Below the pieces are notes generated by a model that was given only the letters and a program-made list of their open reading frames with translations, did not search any database and was not told the DNA's origin. Position numbers and translations under genes: made by a program. From positions 1-64,000 of the IMG/VR virus record IMGVR_UViG_3300022821_000019: 64,000 bases of DNA; one strand, written 5' to 3'. The stretch is from a virus. Shown here in pieces: positions 58,250 to 64,000 of the stretch (position 1 is the stretch's first letter; every line of letters begins with the position of its first letter).

Positions 58250-58546
58250 ATGTCCGAAGAAGAAAACCAGACACAAGAAAACCAAGACTCGTTCCGCCTG
58301 GGTGATGACCTAATAGCAGTAGTCCGAGAGTTGATTCAACTCTCACTCCTAACAGGGACAAACATTGTAGATCATATGCGTGCTGTTCGATGCGAGGTTG
58401 TAGAAGGAACAGTTGTCCCAACTACGGAATATATTGAAGCATACAACTCCCAGATAGAAGAGCTTGCTCGTCGAGCACAAGAAGAAGCAGAAGCCATGCA
58501 GGAACAACTTGCTGGTGACAAAGATAATAGTTCAGCTGTTCACTGA
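58250..58546 (+). CDS. Hypothetical acidic helical protein
   Basis: 98 aa from ATG at 58250 behind AAGAAGG. It is acidic and helical (LGDDLIAVVRELIQLSLLTG), with a Glu/Gln-rich C-terminal coil (EEAEAMQEQLAGDKD). No family recognised. Its end overlaps a convergent gene by 15 bp. Confidence 0.55.
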   Translation: MSEEENQTQENQDSFRLGDDLIAVVRELIQLSLLTGTNIVDHMRAVRCEVVEGTVVPTTEYIEAYNSQIEELARRAQEEAEAMQEQLAGDKDNSSAVH

Positions 58547-59098
58547 TAGCTTCTTTTCAATCTCTGATTTTTTGATTGGCCATAGGAATTCGTACTGAAT
58601 ATATCCTATGGCCATTTCTGTTAAAACTTCAATTTGCCTAGTTTCAAGAGAATAGTCATTATCCCAGGCATTTCGTTCAATGTACTTGCCTGTTGCGAAC
58701 AGAATACTGCCAGGCATAACAAACTTAGGTGGCCCTGTCTCATTGACCTGGTAACGGCCGTAGCGATCAAGCCTTTCATCATAAAATCCAAGTTCGTATT
58801 TCACGTCTGTGTAAGCCCAGGGCTTCGGTGGCATCGGTGGAAAACCTTCCAAGAAGTCTTGTCTCCCAGATCCTCGGCATTTTGAGCATTGCTTATGTAG
58901 CTCGTGGTGTTCTTTCACTCTAAACAAGTGGCCAGCTAATTTTTCGCTGGTTTGAAGTTTCCAGCGGCGGGGCCTAAACATCGCCTTTAGTTCGTCTTTT
59001 CTTTTGTTAAAGAGGTCAGCGCCAATTTTGCTATTCCATCGCTTGCGCCAAGCCTCAATGCGTTCATCTAATGTCGTGTCGTCAGTCATGTCAGCCAC
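58532..59098 (-). CDS. Hypothetical protein with CxxCxGxG motif
   Basis: A 188-aa protein on the minus strand within a plus-strand block. CSKCRGSGRQ is a single DnaJ-type zinc-finger half; Trp/Tyr-rich segments follow (PWAYTDVKYELGFYDERLDR). No family recognised. Strand and position suggest independent acquisition. Confidence 0.5.
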   Translation of the reverse strand: MADMTDDTTLDERIEAWRKRWNSKIGADLFNKRKDELKAMFRPRRWKLQTSEKLAGHLFRVKEHHELHKQCSKCRGSGRQDFLEGFPPMPPKPWAYTDVKYELGFYDERLDRYGRYQVNETGPPKFVMPGSILFATGKYIERNAWDNDYSLETRQIEVLTEMAIGYIQYEFLWPIKKSEIEKKLSVNS

Positions 59099-59142
59099 AT
59101 CCTATTTCTAACTTTCATACATCAAAATGAAATGTCCAACAT

Positions 59143-59173
59143 GGTTCAATTGCCATTTTAATTCTGTTATACT
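59143..59173 (+). promoter_or_regulatory. Phage family promoter for 59195
   Basis: GGTTCA (59143-48), 19 bp, TATACT (59168-73), with TGT before the -10. GGAGG precedes the ATG at 59195. Confidence 0.85.
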
Positions 59174-59194
59174 GTTTACTGGAGGCAAGGCAAG

Positions 59195-59566
59195 ATGTAC
59201 ACAGCGCTAGTTCTAGATGAAAAAAGCCAGGCGAGGCTCAAGGAGACTTTTTCCGATCTCATTCCTGAGACCTGGGAGGTGGTCGCTCATCACATGACCA
59301 TTAATATGGGTCCTCTACGAAAAGGTCCGTGTGATCCTGAACTTCTTGGAGCATCACAAACTCTAAAAGTTGTGTCCTTTGCTAGCAATGACCTTGTGAT
59401 GGCAGTGGGCGTGGAGTCGGAAATTCCGAGCAAGAACACACAGAAACACATTACTCTGACGGTCAATCGTGACGGCGGCGGAAAGCCTTTTTTTAGCAAC
59501 AAGTTGAAGGAATGGGTTCTGCTGGATGAGCCCTTTGAGTTGACAGGCGCCGTCCTTGAAGTATGA
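59195..59566 (+). CDS. 2H phosphoesterase-like protein
   Basis: A 123-aa protein with two H-x-T/S-hydrophobic motifs: AHHMTINMG (His33-x-Thr35) and QKHITLTVN (His85-x-Thr87), the twin signature of LigT/2H phosphoesterases that open 2',3'-cyclic phosphates. It is shorter than LigT. The nearby RNA ligases suggest end-healing of cut RNA. Own promoter and strong ribosome site. Confidence 0.7.
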   Translation: MYTALVLDEKSQARLKETFSDLIPETWEVVAHHMTINMGPLRKGPCDPELLGASQTLKVVSFASNDLVMAVGVESEIPSKNTQKHITLTVNRDGGGKPFFSNKLKEWVLLDEPFELTGAVLEV

Positions 59567-59648
59567 ACAACCAAGAGCAGATGACGGTGGAATACAAGTT
59601 TATTTTGGTAACTACGAAATAGACCTAAACGAGATTATATTTATTTAG

Positions 59649-59894
59649 GTGACATCATACGAGCAGCGGCCAACAAACCTTTTAGAGAAACTGTTTTTGT
59701 TCGCCTTGTTTGCAACTTGCTTGTTATGTATCGGGTTCCTGCTAATTTCGTTTCTTGTTGTTTTCGGGTTCTTGGCCTGTGTCAAAATATCGTATGAATT
59801 TGCGATGCTGCTAATAAAAAAACTATTCAGTCGTGAGCAAAAGAAAAAAACAAATAAGGGCAGCCTTTCGAGACGACGTCTTCAAAAGAGATGA
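59649..59894 (+). CDS. Small membrane protein
   Basis: 81 aa from GTG. The long hydrophobic region LFLFALFATCLLCIGFLLIS and FLVVFGFLACV is followed by a strongly basic tail. Its 3' end overlaps the HNH gene by 62 bp, an unusually long overlap, so the HNH gene may have intruded on the tail. Confidence 0.5.
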   Translation: MTSYEQRPTNLLEKLFLFALFATCLLCIGFLLISFLVVFGFLACVKISYEFAMLLIKKLFSREQKKKTNKGSLSRRRLQKR

Positions 59895-60165
59895 ATACCG
59901 CTGTACCATATGCGGGCTGAAAGCCAACAAAGAAGACCCCGAGGCTACTTTGGATGCTCATCATATAGTCCCAAGAGTCGATATGCCCTTTGGGGGATAC
60001 GTCAAAGAGAACGGCATTACGCTTTGTAAAGCGAAGTGTCACCTCATGGCAGAAGAGTTCTTGCAAGGGACTGCATTCCATGAGGGCTTCGCACCTGAAA
60101 CTCTCTATGAAAAAATTGGTTCAGACCACGAAGCTGCCAAAAGAGCTTCGTCGAAACTTGCCTGA
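59833..60165 (+). CDS. HNH endonuclease
   Basis: 110 aa from GTG. FKRDEYRCTICG, LDAHHIVPRVDMPFGG and ITLCKAKCHLMA give the CxxC and His/Asn/His nuclease fold. It has no NUMOD domain. A free-standing phage HNH; could be a homing enzyme or a packaging-type nuclease. Confidence 0.78.
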   Translation: MSKRKKQIRAAFRDDVFKRDEYRCTICGLKANKEDPEATLDAHHIVPRVDMPFGGYVKENGITLCKAKCHLMAEEFLQGTAFHEGFAPETLYEKIGSDHEAAKRASSKLA

Positions 60166-60196
60166 CCAATACTGACACCTAGGCATACCTACTAAC

Positions 60197-60415
60197 ATGG
60201 AAATCGTATTAGCAGCATTTAGCTGGGTCTTCGTTGTCGCCTCGATCCTTGGCATTCTTTCTCTGCCAATTTCTTTGATACTTGAGAAAACTATCAAAGG
60301 CTGGGAAGGTTCTAAAGGCGAGAAAATTTACATGTATGTCCAATACAGTTTGCTCGGACTCGCCCTGGTGGCCCTAATTGCCACACTTGGGTTTATGTTC
60401 GGCATACACGCATAA
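60197..60415 (+). CDS. Small membrane protein, two helices
   Basis: 72 aa. Two membrane segments (ASILGILSLPISLILE and LLGLALVALIATLGFMFG) are joined by a basic loop. Function unknown. Confidence 0.55.
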   Translation: MEIVLAAFSWVFVVASILGILSLPISLILEKTIKGWEGSKGEKIYMYVQYSLLGLALVALIATLGFMFGIHA

Positions 60416-60424
60416 GCAATAAAC

Positions 60425-60455
60425 AGTTCACAAATCAGTCGGACTGTGCTACTAT
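60425..60455 (+). promoter_or_regulatory. Phage family promoter for the tRNA-Arg/HNH unit
   Basis: AGTTCA (60425-30), 19 bp, TACTAT (60450-55), with TGC before the -10. It lies just upstream of the tRNA-Arg 5' relic, as expected for the original tRNA gene promoter. Confidence 0.65.
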
Positions 60456-60472
60456 AGATGAATAGCAGGTCT

Positions 60473-60515
60473 GGGCCCATGGTGAAAGGGACTATCGCAG
60501 GAACCTCCTAAGCAT
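60473..60515 (+). pseudogene. tRNA-Arg 5'-half relic
   Basis: GGGCCCATGGTGAAAGGGACT continues with D-arm and a CTCCTAA anticodon loop. About 80% of 42 nt match the 5' half of the intact tRNA-Arg at 60938-61010. The anticodon stem no longer pairs (GGAAC/GCATT) and no T arm follows, because the HNH gene interrupts it. Confidence 0.75.
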
Positions 60516-60544
60516 TGCTTTGTTTTAGAGTCATACTTTGAGAC

Positions 60545-60976
60545 GTGAAACACTGTTCAAAATGCAACATCGCCAAACCTGTAAAGTCATTCTCCAAAAA
60601 CAAACGCAAGAAAGACGGGTTGCAGACCGAATGTAAAACATGTCGGGCCTTGTACCTAAAAACACATTACCACAAGAACAAAGAGTATTACAAAGAAAAA
60701 GCCAAGAAAAAAACACAGAAGTTGCGACAAATGGTTTTTGACCAGAAGCACATGCAACCTTGTACAGATTGTGGTAAAAGGTACCCGTACTATGTAATGG
60801 AGTTTGACCATCTAAACCCCAATCAAAAAGACAAATGCATAGCTCAGCTAGTTAATTTTGGAAACAAATCGAGGCTACAAGAAGAAATTAATAAATGTGA
60901 AATAGTCTGTGCCAACTGTCACAGAGAACGAACGCACGGATCCATGGTGAAACAGGATATCACAGGAGCCTCCTAA
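60545..60976 (+). CDS. HNH homing endonuclease ending inside tRNA-Arg
   Basis: 143 aa from GTG. N-terminal KHCSKCNIAKPVKSFSKNKR and CKTCR form a zinc finger; the nuclease is CTDCGKRYPYYVMEFDHLNP and IVCANCHRERTHG. The last codons (SMVKQDITGAS, stop) are read from the 5' half of the tRNA-Arg gene, and the TAA stop is in the anticodon loop. It separates a relic of the tRNA 5' half from the intact tRNA. Confidence 0.85.
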   Translation: MKHCSKCNIAKPVKSFSKNKRKKDGLQTECKTCRALYLKTHYHKNKEYYKEKAKKKTQKLRQMVFDQKHMQPCTDCGKRYPYYVMEFDHLNPNQKDKCIAQLVNFGNKSRLQEEINKCEIVCANCHRERTHGSMVKQDITGAS

Positions 60977-61010
60977 GCTCTTATTCCAGGTTCAAGTCCT
61001 GGTGGGTCTG
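60938..61010 (+). tRNA. tRNA-Arg (anticodon CCU)
   Basis: 73 nt. Acceptor GGATCCA/TGGGTCT (two G-U wobbles), D stem GTGA/TCAC perfect, anticodon arm GGAGC-CTCCTAA-GCTCT, T arm CCAGG-TTCAAGT-CCTGG, discriminator G, then CTA. Its first 39 nt are also the end of the HNH gene. CCU reads the rare AGG codon in many bacteria. Confidence 0.9.
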
Positions 61011-61050
61011 CTAACATTTGTTCTTAGGAACAATATTTTGGAGTTATAGT

Positions 61051-62176
61051 ATGAATACGTCAACAAAGACGGGGTCTCACTGGAGGTCCCTTTACCTGGT
61101 TTCCTTCTAGTACAGAAACCAAAATTCGATTTGCCGATAAACCCCTTAGAATCAAGTTCGGCATCGACCCAACACGAGATCGCTTGCATCTCGGCCATTT
61201 TGTTCCCTTGCGTATTTGCCGTGAGCTACAGGAACAAGGCCACAAGCTAGATCTGATTCTAGGAACTTTCACTGCACAACTCGGTGACCCAAGCGGCCAG
61301 GACAAGACCAGGCCTTTCTTGACCGAGGAGGTGACCAAGCGCAACGCTGAAAAGCTGCTCGTGCAAGCGAGTAAAGTGCTACTACCTGGGTTCGAGGTTC
61401 ATCGAAATCATGAATTTGTGAAAGACATGAACATTCCATTCTTCTTGTCCAGACTCGCCAGCAAATTTACAGTTGCCAACATGATGGCTCGGGACGGGTT
61501 CAAAAGGCGAAGCGAAGCTGGCGCACCTATTTCACTCCACGAGTTCCTTGTCCCCCTTTTGCAGGGCTGGGATTCCGTAGTCCTAGATTCAGATATCGAG
61601 ATTGGCGGGACGGACCAATTGTTCAACTTCCAGGTTGCTCGCTCTCTTCAGGAAAGTGAAGGGCAGAAGCCTGAGTCGTGTATTCTAACTCCTATCATCC
61701 GAGGTACTGATGGTCGAAAGATGAGCAAGTCTTTCAATAACACTATTTGGTTGGATGAAAAACCAGAGGAAATGTTTGGTCAGGTAATGAGCATCCCTGA
61801 TAGTGTTACGGATGAATGGGTTGAACTATTGACAAGTTTGACCAACCTTCCTGGACATCCAATGGTCAAGAAAAAACTACTTGCCTGGGATATTGTTCGA
61901 CAACTACACGGTGAAGTAGCTGCTTGTCAGGCTCAAAAACTTTTCGAAGCTCGGGTGCAACGCAAAGAGGCACCTCGGGAGATGCCCGTGGTTGACTCTG
62001 ACTTCCTTCTAAAGATTGTTGCGGTAATTCGAAACGAAAGTAACAACAGAGCAAGAAAGTTGATTTGCCAAGGCGGTGTTTCAGTCAACGATGAAAAAAT
62101 CCTGGACCCATTGTTCTTTCCTGAGTCTGGAAGCCAAATTAAAATCGGTAAGAGGAAATTTGTAATCGTGAAGTGA
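61051..62176 (+). CDS. tyrS: Tyrosyl-tRNA synthetase, needs +1 frameshift near its start
   Basis: From KFGIDPTRDRLHLGH on, the frame is a full TyrRS: HIGH-type HLGH, LGTFTAQLGDPSGQDKTRP, GGTDQLFN, KMSKS (GRKMSKSFNN) and a C-terminal S4-like RNA-binding domain (SNNRARKLICQGGVSVN). No start codon exists in that frame before the TTG at 61184 within LHLGH. An ATG at 61051 with GGAG upstream opens the adjacent frame and stops at TAG 61108. A +1 shift there joins LYLVSF to STETKIRFADKPLRIKFGID, giving the normal N-terminal length. It charges tRNA with Tyr. Confidence 0.8.
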
Positions 62177-62211
62177 TTACTTACAAGTAACCAACCCGAG
62201 TTCCAGGTAAA

Positions 62212-62517
62212 TTGAAGACATCCTTAGCAAAACTCACTCTAGAAAACTTGGCGACAAAGATCGTCGTTCCTGAGTTTTTAGTGAACGTTGCTGCAAAATT
62301 TGGAATCCCCCCTCTCGCTGTTATCAAGTGGGGAACCTGGGCTTTACTTCCATGGCCTATCATGATAGGCTTACTAGCATATTGGGGATACAAAGGTTAC
62401 AAAACATGGAAAACCAAAAAAGAACTGAAGAGCGACCCTGGGGAAAATTTACCATCATTGATGAAGGCCACAACTATAGAGTCAAACGAATCTTTGTTCG
62501 AAAAGGTCGACGACTGA
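62212..62517 (+). CDS. Small membrane protein
   Basis: 101 aa from TTG at 62212 behind CCAGGTAAA. One or two membrane segments (WGTWALLPWPIMIGLLAYWG) and a charged tail. It overlaps the following cupin gene by 112 bp, so one of the two may be shorter than drawn. Confidence 0.45.
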   Translation: MKTSLAKLTLENLATKIVVPEFLVNVAAKFGIPPLAVIKWGTWALLPWPIMIGLLAYWGYKGYKTWKTKKELKSDPGENLPSLMKATTIESNESLFEKVDD

Positions 62518-62840
62518 GTTTACAACGTCACGAGCACCGAGACGAGCATTGGTCTTTTGTTTCTGGCATTGGCACCCTGACTCTCGAACTACCAGGTAAC
62601 CTCCTGGCTGTTTTAAAGAATTCTGGAGAGCCTCTACTAAAAACAACGATGGTGGGTCCCAACTTCCAAGCTAAAATCCCAAAAGGCCTTCTGCACCGTG
62701 TAGAAGCTATAACTGATTTGGTTTTCTTTGAAGTCGCTATCGGCGATGTTGACGAAAACGATATCGAACGAGTAGAAGACGATTACGGTAGGCTTGACAA
62801 AGTTCGTGATAAGGCAAAATGGACTTCAGAAAATGAATAA
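62406..62840 (+). CDS. Mannose-6-phosphate isomerase-type cupin
   Basis: 144 aa from ATG at 62406. ERPWGKFTIIDEGHNYRVKR, then SLQRHEHRDEHWSFVSG, IPKGLLHRVEA and ENDIERVEDDYGR reproduce the C-terminal isomerase domain of ManC/type II PMI. Zinc ligands His, His, Glu and His are present. The guanylyltransferase half is absent. It may interconvert hexose phosphates or bind another sugar. Confidence 0.8.
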   Translation: MENQKRTEERPWGKFTIIDEGHNYRVKRIFVRKGRRLSLQRHEHRDEHWSFVSGIGTLTLELPGNLLAVLKNSGEPLLKTTMVGPNFQAKIPKGLLHRVEAITDLVFFEVAIGDVDENDIERVEDDYGRLDKVRDKAKWTSENE

Positions 62841-63030
62841 GGTAAGTAAGGCAACAGCAATAAAGCCACACTGGTACCTGAGGCATATCAGGGAATGCCC
62901 CGTGTGTGGTGCCGACGACAGCTATCGTGTACGCATGTACACGCCTAGGCCAGAAAACCCTGACGAACGTATTGTCTACGGTACGACTTCACAAGGATAT
63001 TGTGGTTGTATGGACAAACAGTTTTACTAA
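62833..63030 (+). CDS. Small zinc-binding protein
   Basis: 65 aa from ATG at 62833, overlapping the cupin gene by 8 bp. HIRECPVCGADDSYRVRMY and GYCGCMDKQFY give two CxxC/CxC pairs for one zinc. It shares its stop with the next start (TAATG). Function unknown. Confidence 0.6.
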   Translation: MNKVSKATAIKPHWYLRHIRECPVCGADDSYRVRMYTPRPENPDERIVYGTTSQGYCGCMDKQFY

Positions 63031-63221
63031 TGGGATTCTTGGAAACCTTAGGCTTGTTTTTTCTGGCCGCCGTCGGTTCGCTAACCGTACCTGCTTTCCT
63101 GTTCATGGTTGTTGCGTACCTAACTTGGCACTTAGGAAAGCCCAATTGGATTCAAAAATTAGCCAGCAAATGCATTTTTAAACCTCTGGCACTGATAAGA
63201 GGCTGGTTCGGAATCAAGTAA
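63030..63221 (+). CDS. Small membrane protein
   Basis: 63 aa from ATG at 63030 overlapping the previous stop by one base. Hydrophobic TLGLFFLAAVGSLTVPAFLF and MVVAYLTWHLG, basic end. Last plus-strand gene; its end overlaps the convergent fibre-like gene by 8 bp. Confidence 0.5.
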   Translation: MGFLETLGLFFLAAVGSLTVPAFLFMVVAYLTWHLGKPNWIQKLASKCIFKPLALIRGWFGIK

Positions 63222-64000
63222 ACACGAATTCCGAATTGTGGATTACAGTTATAGGGGAAGCAGAACCTGAGCCAAATACTCTGACTTCATACACAGATGG
63301 TGTTGTTAGATCGAAATTGGTAGCTGTTGTAAGCTCTACTGATTGAACATTTGCTGGAGTAATGCTGCTTGTTGAAATTTGAGTCGACGAAGCTCCTCCA
63401 ATGTGCACCAGTGCGCCTGAGGTTAAGTTGTAAAGTTGGACAATAGCTGCATCAGAGCCAGTTGTAGTTGATAGGATAGACCTGAAAATGACTGAATTCA
63501 AGGAGTGTTCGCTTGGGACTAAGTAGCCTCCACCAACTACCTGAGGATTGGATGAGGTTGCCGTTGACAGCGTATAGCTGCCTAGAGACAAATGTTCGGA
63601 TGCGAGACTGACAACACCCGTTACAAGGAAGGCCGATGCGCCGATTGTTACAATCGTGCTCTCACTACTTGAAGAGACTTGCAGTTCATAATTTGATGAA
63701 CTAATGGCATTGAAGTTGGCTGCCGATTTAAGATCAACGGAAGTTAATTTAGTTGGAGTTGTTGAAGCTGCGCCCAGATGTTCTTGGCTGCCGCCGCCAA
63801 TAGCAACGTAAGCAAAATCATCAAGATTATAAAGTCTTATTGAAGAGGAAACGGCAGCAGCTGTGGCGGACACTAAGGCGGATAAGTAAATCGATCCACT
63901 GTATTCCGAACCAGTGAATGTGATTTGGCCAACCGTTGTTGAAGAGGTGGTGCTCGTTGTAGCATAATCAACGATACCAACTTGAAGTTGGTTGGCCTGC
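63214..64000 (-). CDS. Fibre-like virion protein with tandem repeats, partial
   Basis: The frame stays open to the window edge, so only the C-terminal about 262 residues are seen. Two similar blocks of about 95 aa are visible: RLYNLDDFAYVAIGGGSQ ... SVDLKSAANF ... YELQVSSSS ... TIVTIG, and QLYNLTSGALVHIGGASS ... SVELTTATNF ... YEVRVFGSG ... ITVIHN. Ser/Thr/Ala-rich, low-charge composition is typical of tail fibres or head decorations. It returns to the minus strand used by the virion block. Confidence 0.65.
   Translation of the reverse strand, partial: QANQLQVGIVDYATTSTTSSTTVGQITFTGSEYSGSIYLSALVSATAAAVSSSIRLYNLDDFAYVAIGGGSQEHLGAASTTPTKLTSVDLKSAANFNAISSSNYELQVSSSSESTIVTIGASAFLVTGVVSLASEHLSLGSYTLSTATSSNPQVVGGGYLVPSEHSLNSVIFRSILSTTTGSDAAIVQLYNLTSGALVHIGGASSTQISTSSITPANVQSVELTTATNFDLTTPSVYEVRVFGSGSASPITVIHNSEFVFT

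Noticed and set aside
60545-61010. A self-splicing intron containing the HNH gene in tRNA-Arg
   Set aside because: The downstream copy folds as a complete tRNA by itself and the upstream copy has a broken anticodon stem, so splicing is not needed; duplication with replacement explains it better.
1-64000. CRISPR arrays, insertion sequences, integrase or att sites, inteins
   Set aside because: No evenly spaced direct repeats, no transposase or integrase motifs, and no intein splice motifs were seen. The 40-bp and tRNA-half duplications are explained by HNH insertion.

Overview
The window is a stretch of a large tailed-phage genome (Caudoviricetes, probably a myovirus-like or jumbo phage). It has no ribosomal RNA or bacterial housekeeping genes. 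It is packed with virion proteins, replication, recombination and repair enzymes, RNA-repair enzymes, tRNAs, homing endonucleases and many small orphan genes, often overlapping by 1 to 20 bp. Promoters have a sigma70-like -10 box, so a bacterial host RNA polymerase is the likely user. The host cannot be named from the sequence; a lipoprotein signal with an LSGC lipobox only says bacterial.

Left block (1-24916, mostly minus strand): virion module. It carries a neck-like protein, a tail-fibre-like protein with GTMG repeats, a LamG-type protein and very large proteins of 1364, 813, 782 and 602 aa. Between them sit non-structural cargo: a SPOUT-like methyltransferase, an 863-aa protein joining an ART-like and a HicA-like domain, a lipoprotein matrixin protease, and several HNH homing endonuclease genes or relics.

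Middle block (25013-36168, plus strand): replication and recombination. It holds a CHC2/TOPRIM primase, a single-chain SbcD-SbcC fusion whose 5' end is duplicated around an HNH gene, a membrane HExxH protein, a tandem array of six diverged paralogues, and an ATP-dependent DNA ligase with a SWIM finger.

Right block (36169-63221, almost all plus strand): a noncoding/tRNA segment with tRNA-Lys(UUU), then UV-damage endonuclease, an Rnl1-type and an Rnl2-like RNA ligase, an M23-like protein, a four-gene overlapping group with a MazG-like protein, a class II aminoacyl-tRNA-synthetase-like protein and a DUF3445-like heme oxidative demethylase relative, two divergent nucleotidyltransferases, a small family A DNA polymerase, a 2H phosphoesterase, tRNA-Arg(CCU) overlapped by an HNH gene, a tyrosyl-tRNA synthetase that needs a +1 frameshift, and cupins. 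At 63214 the strand flips back to a repeat-rich fibre-like virion gene that runs off the window.

Genes of the right block are driven by a recurring promoter, GGTTCA - 19 bp - TATAAT with TG one base before the -10 (about thirteen copies). In three cases the start codon lies exactly six bases after the -10 box, which predicts leaderless mRNAs. RNA ligases, HAD phosphatase-like, 2H phosphoesterase, a Thg1 remnant, tRNAs and a synthetase together suggest that the phage maintains or repairs tRNA during infection.
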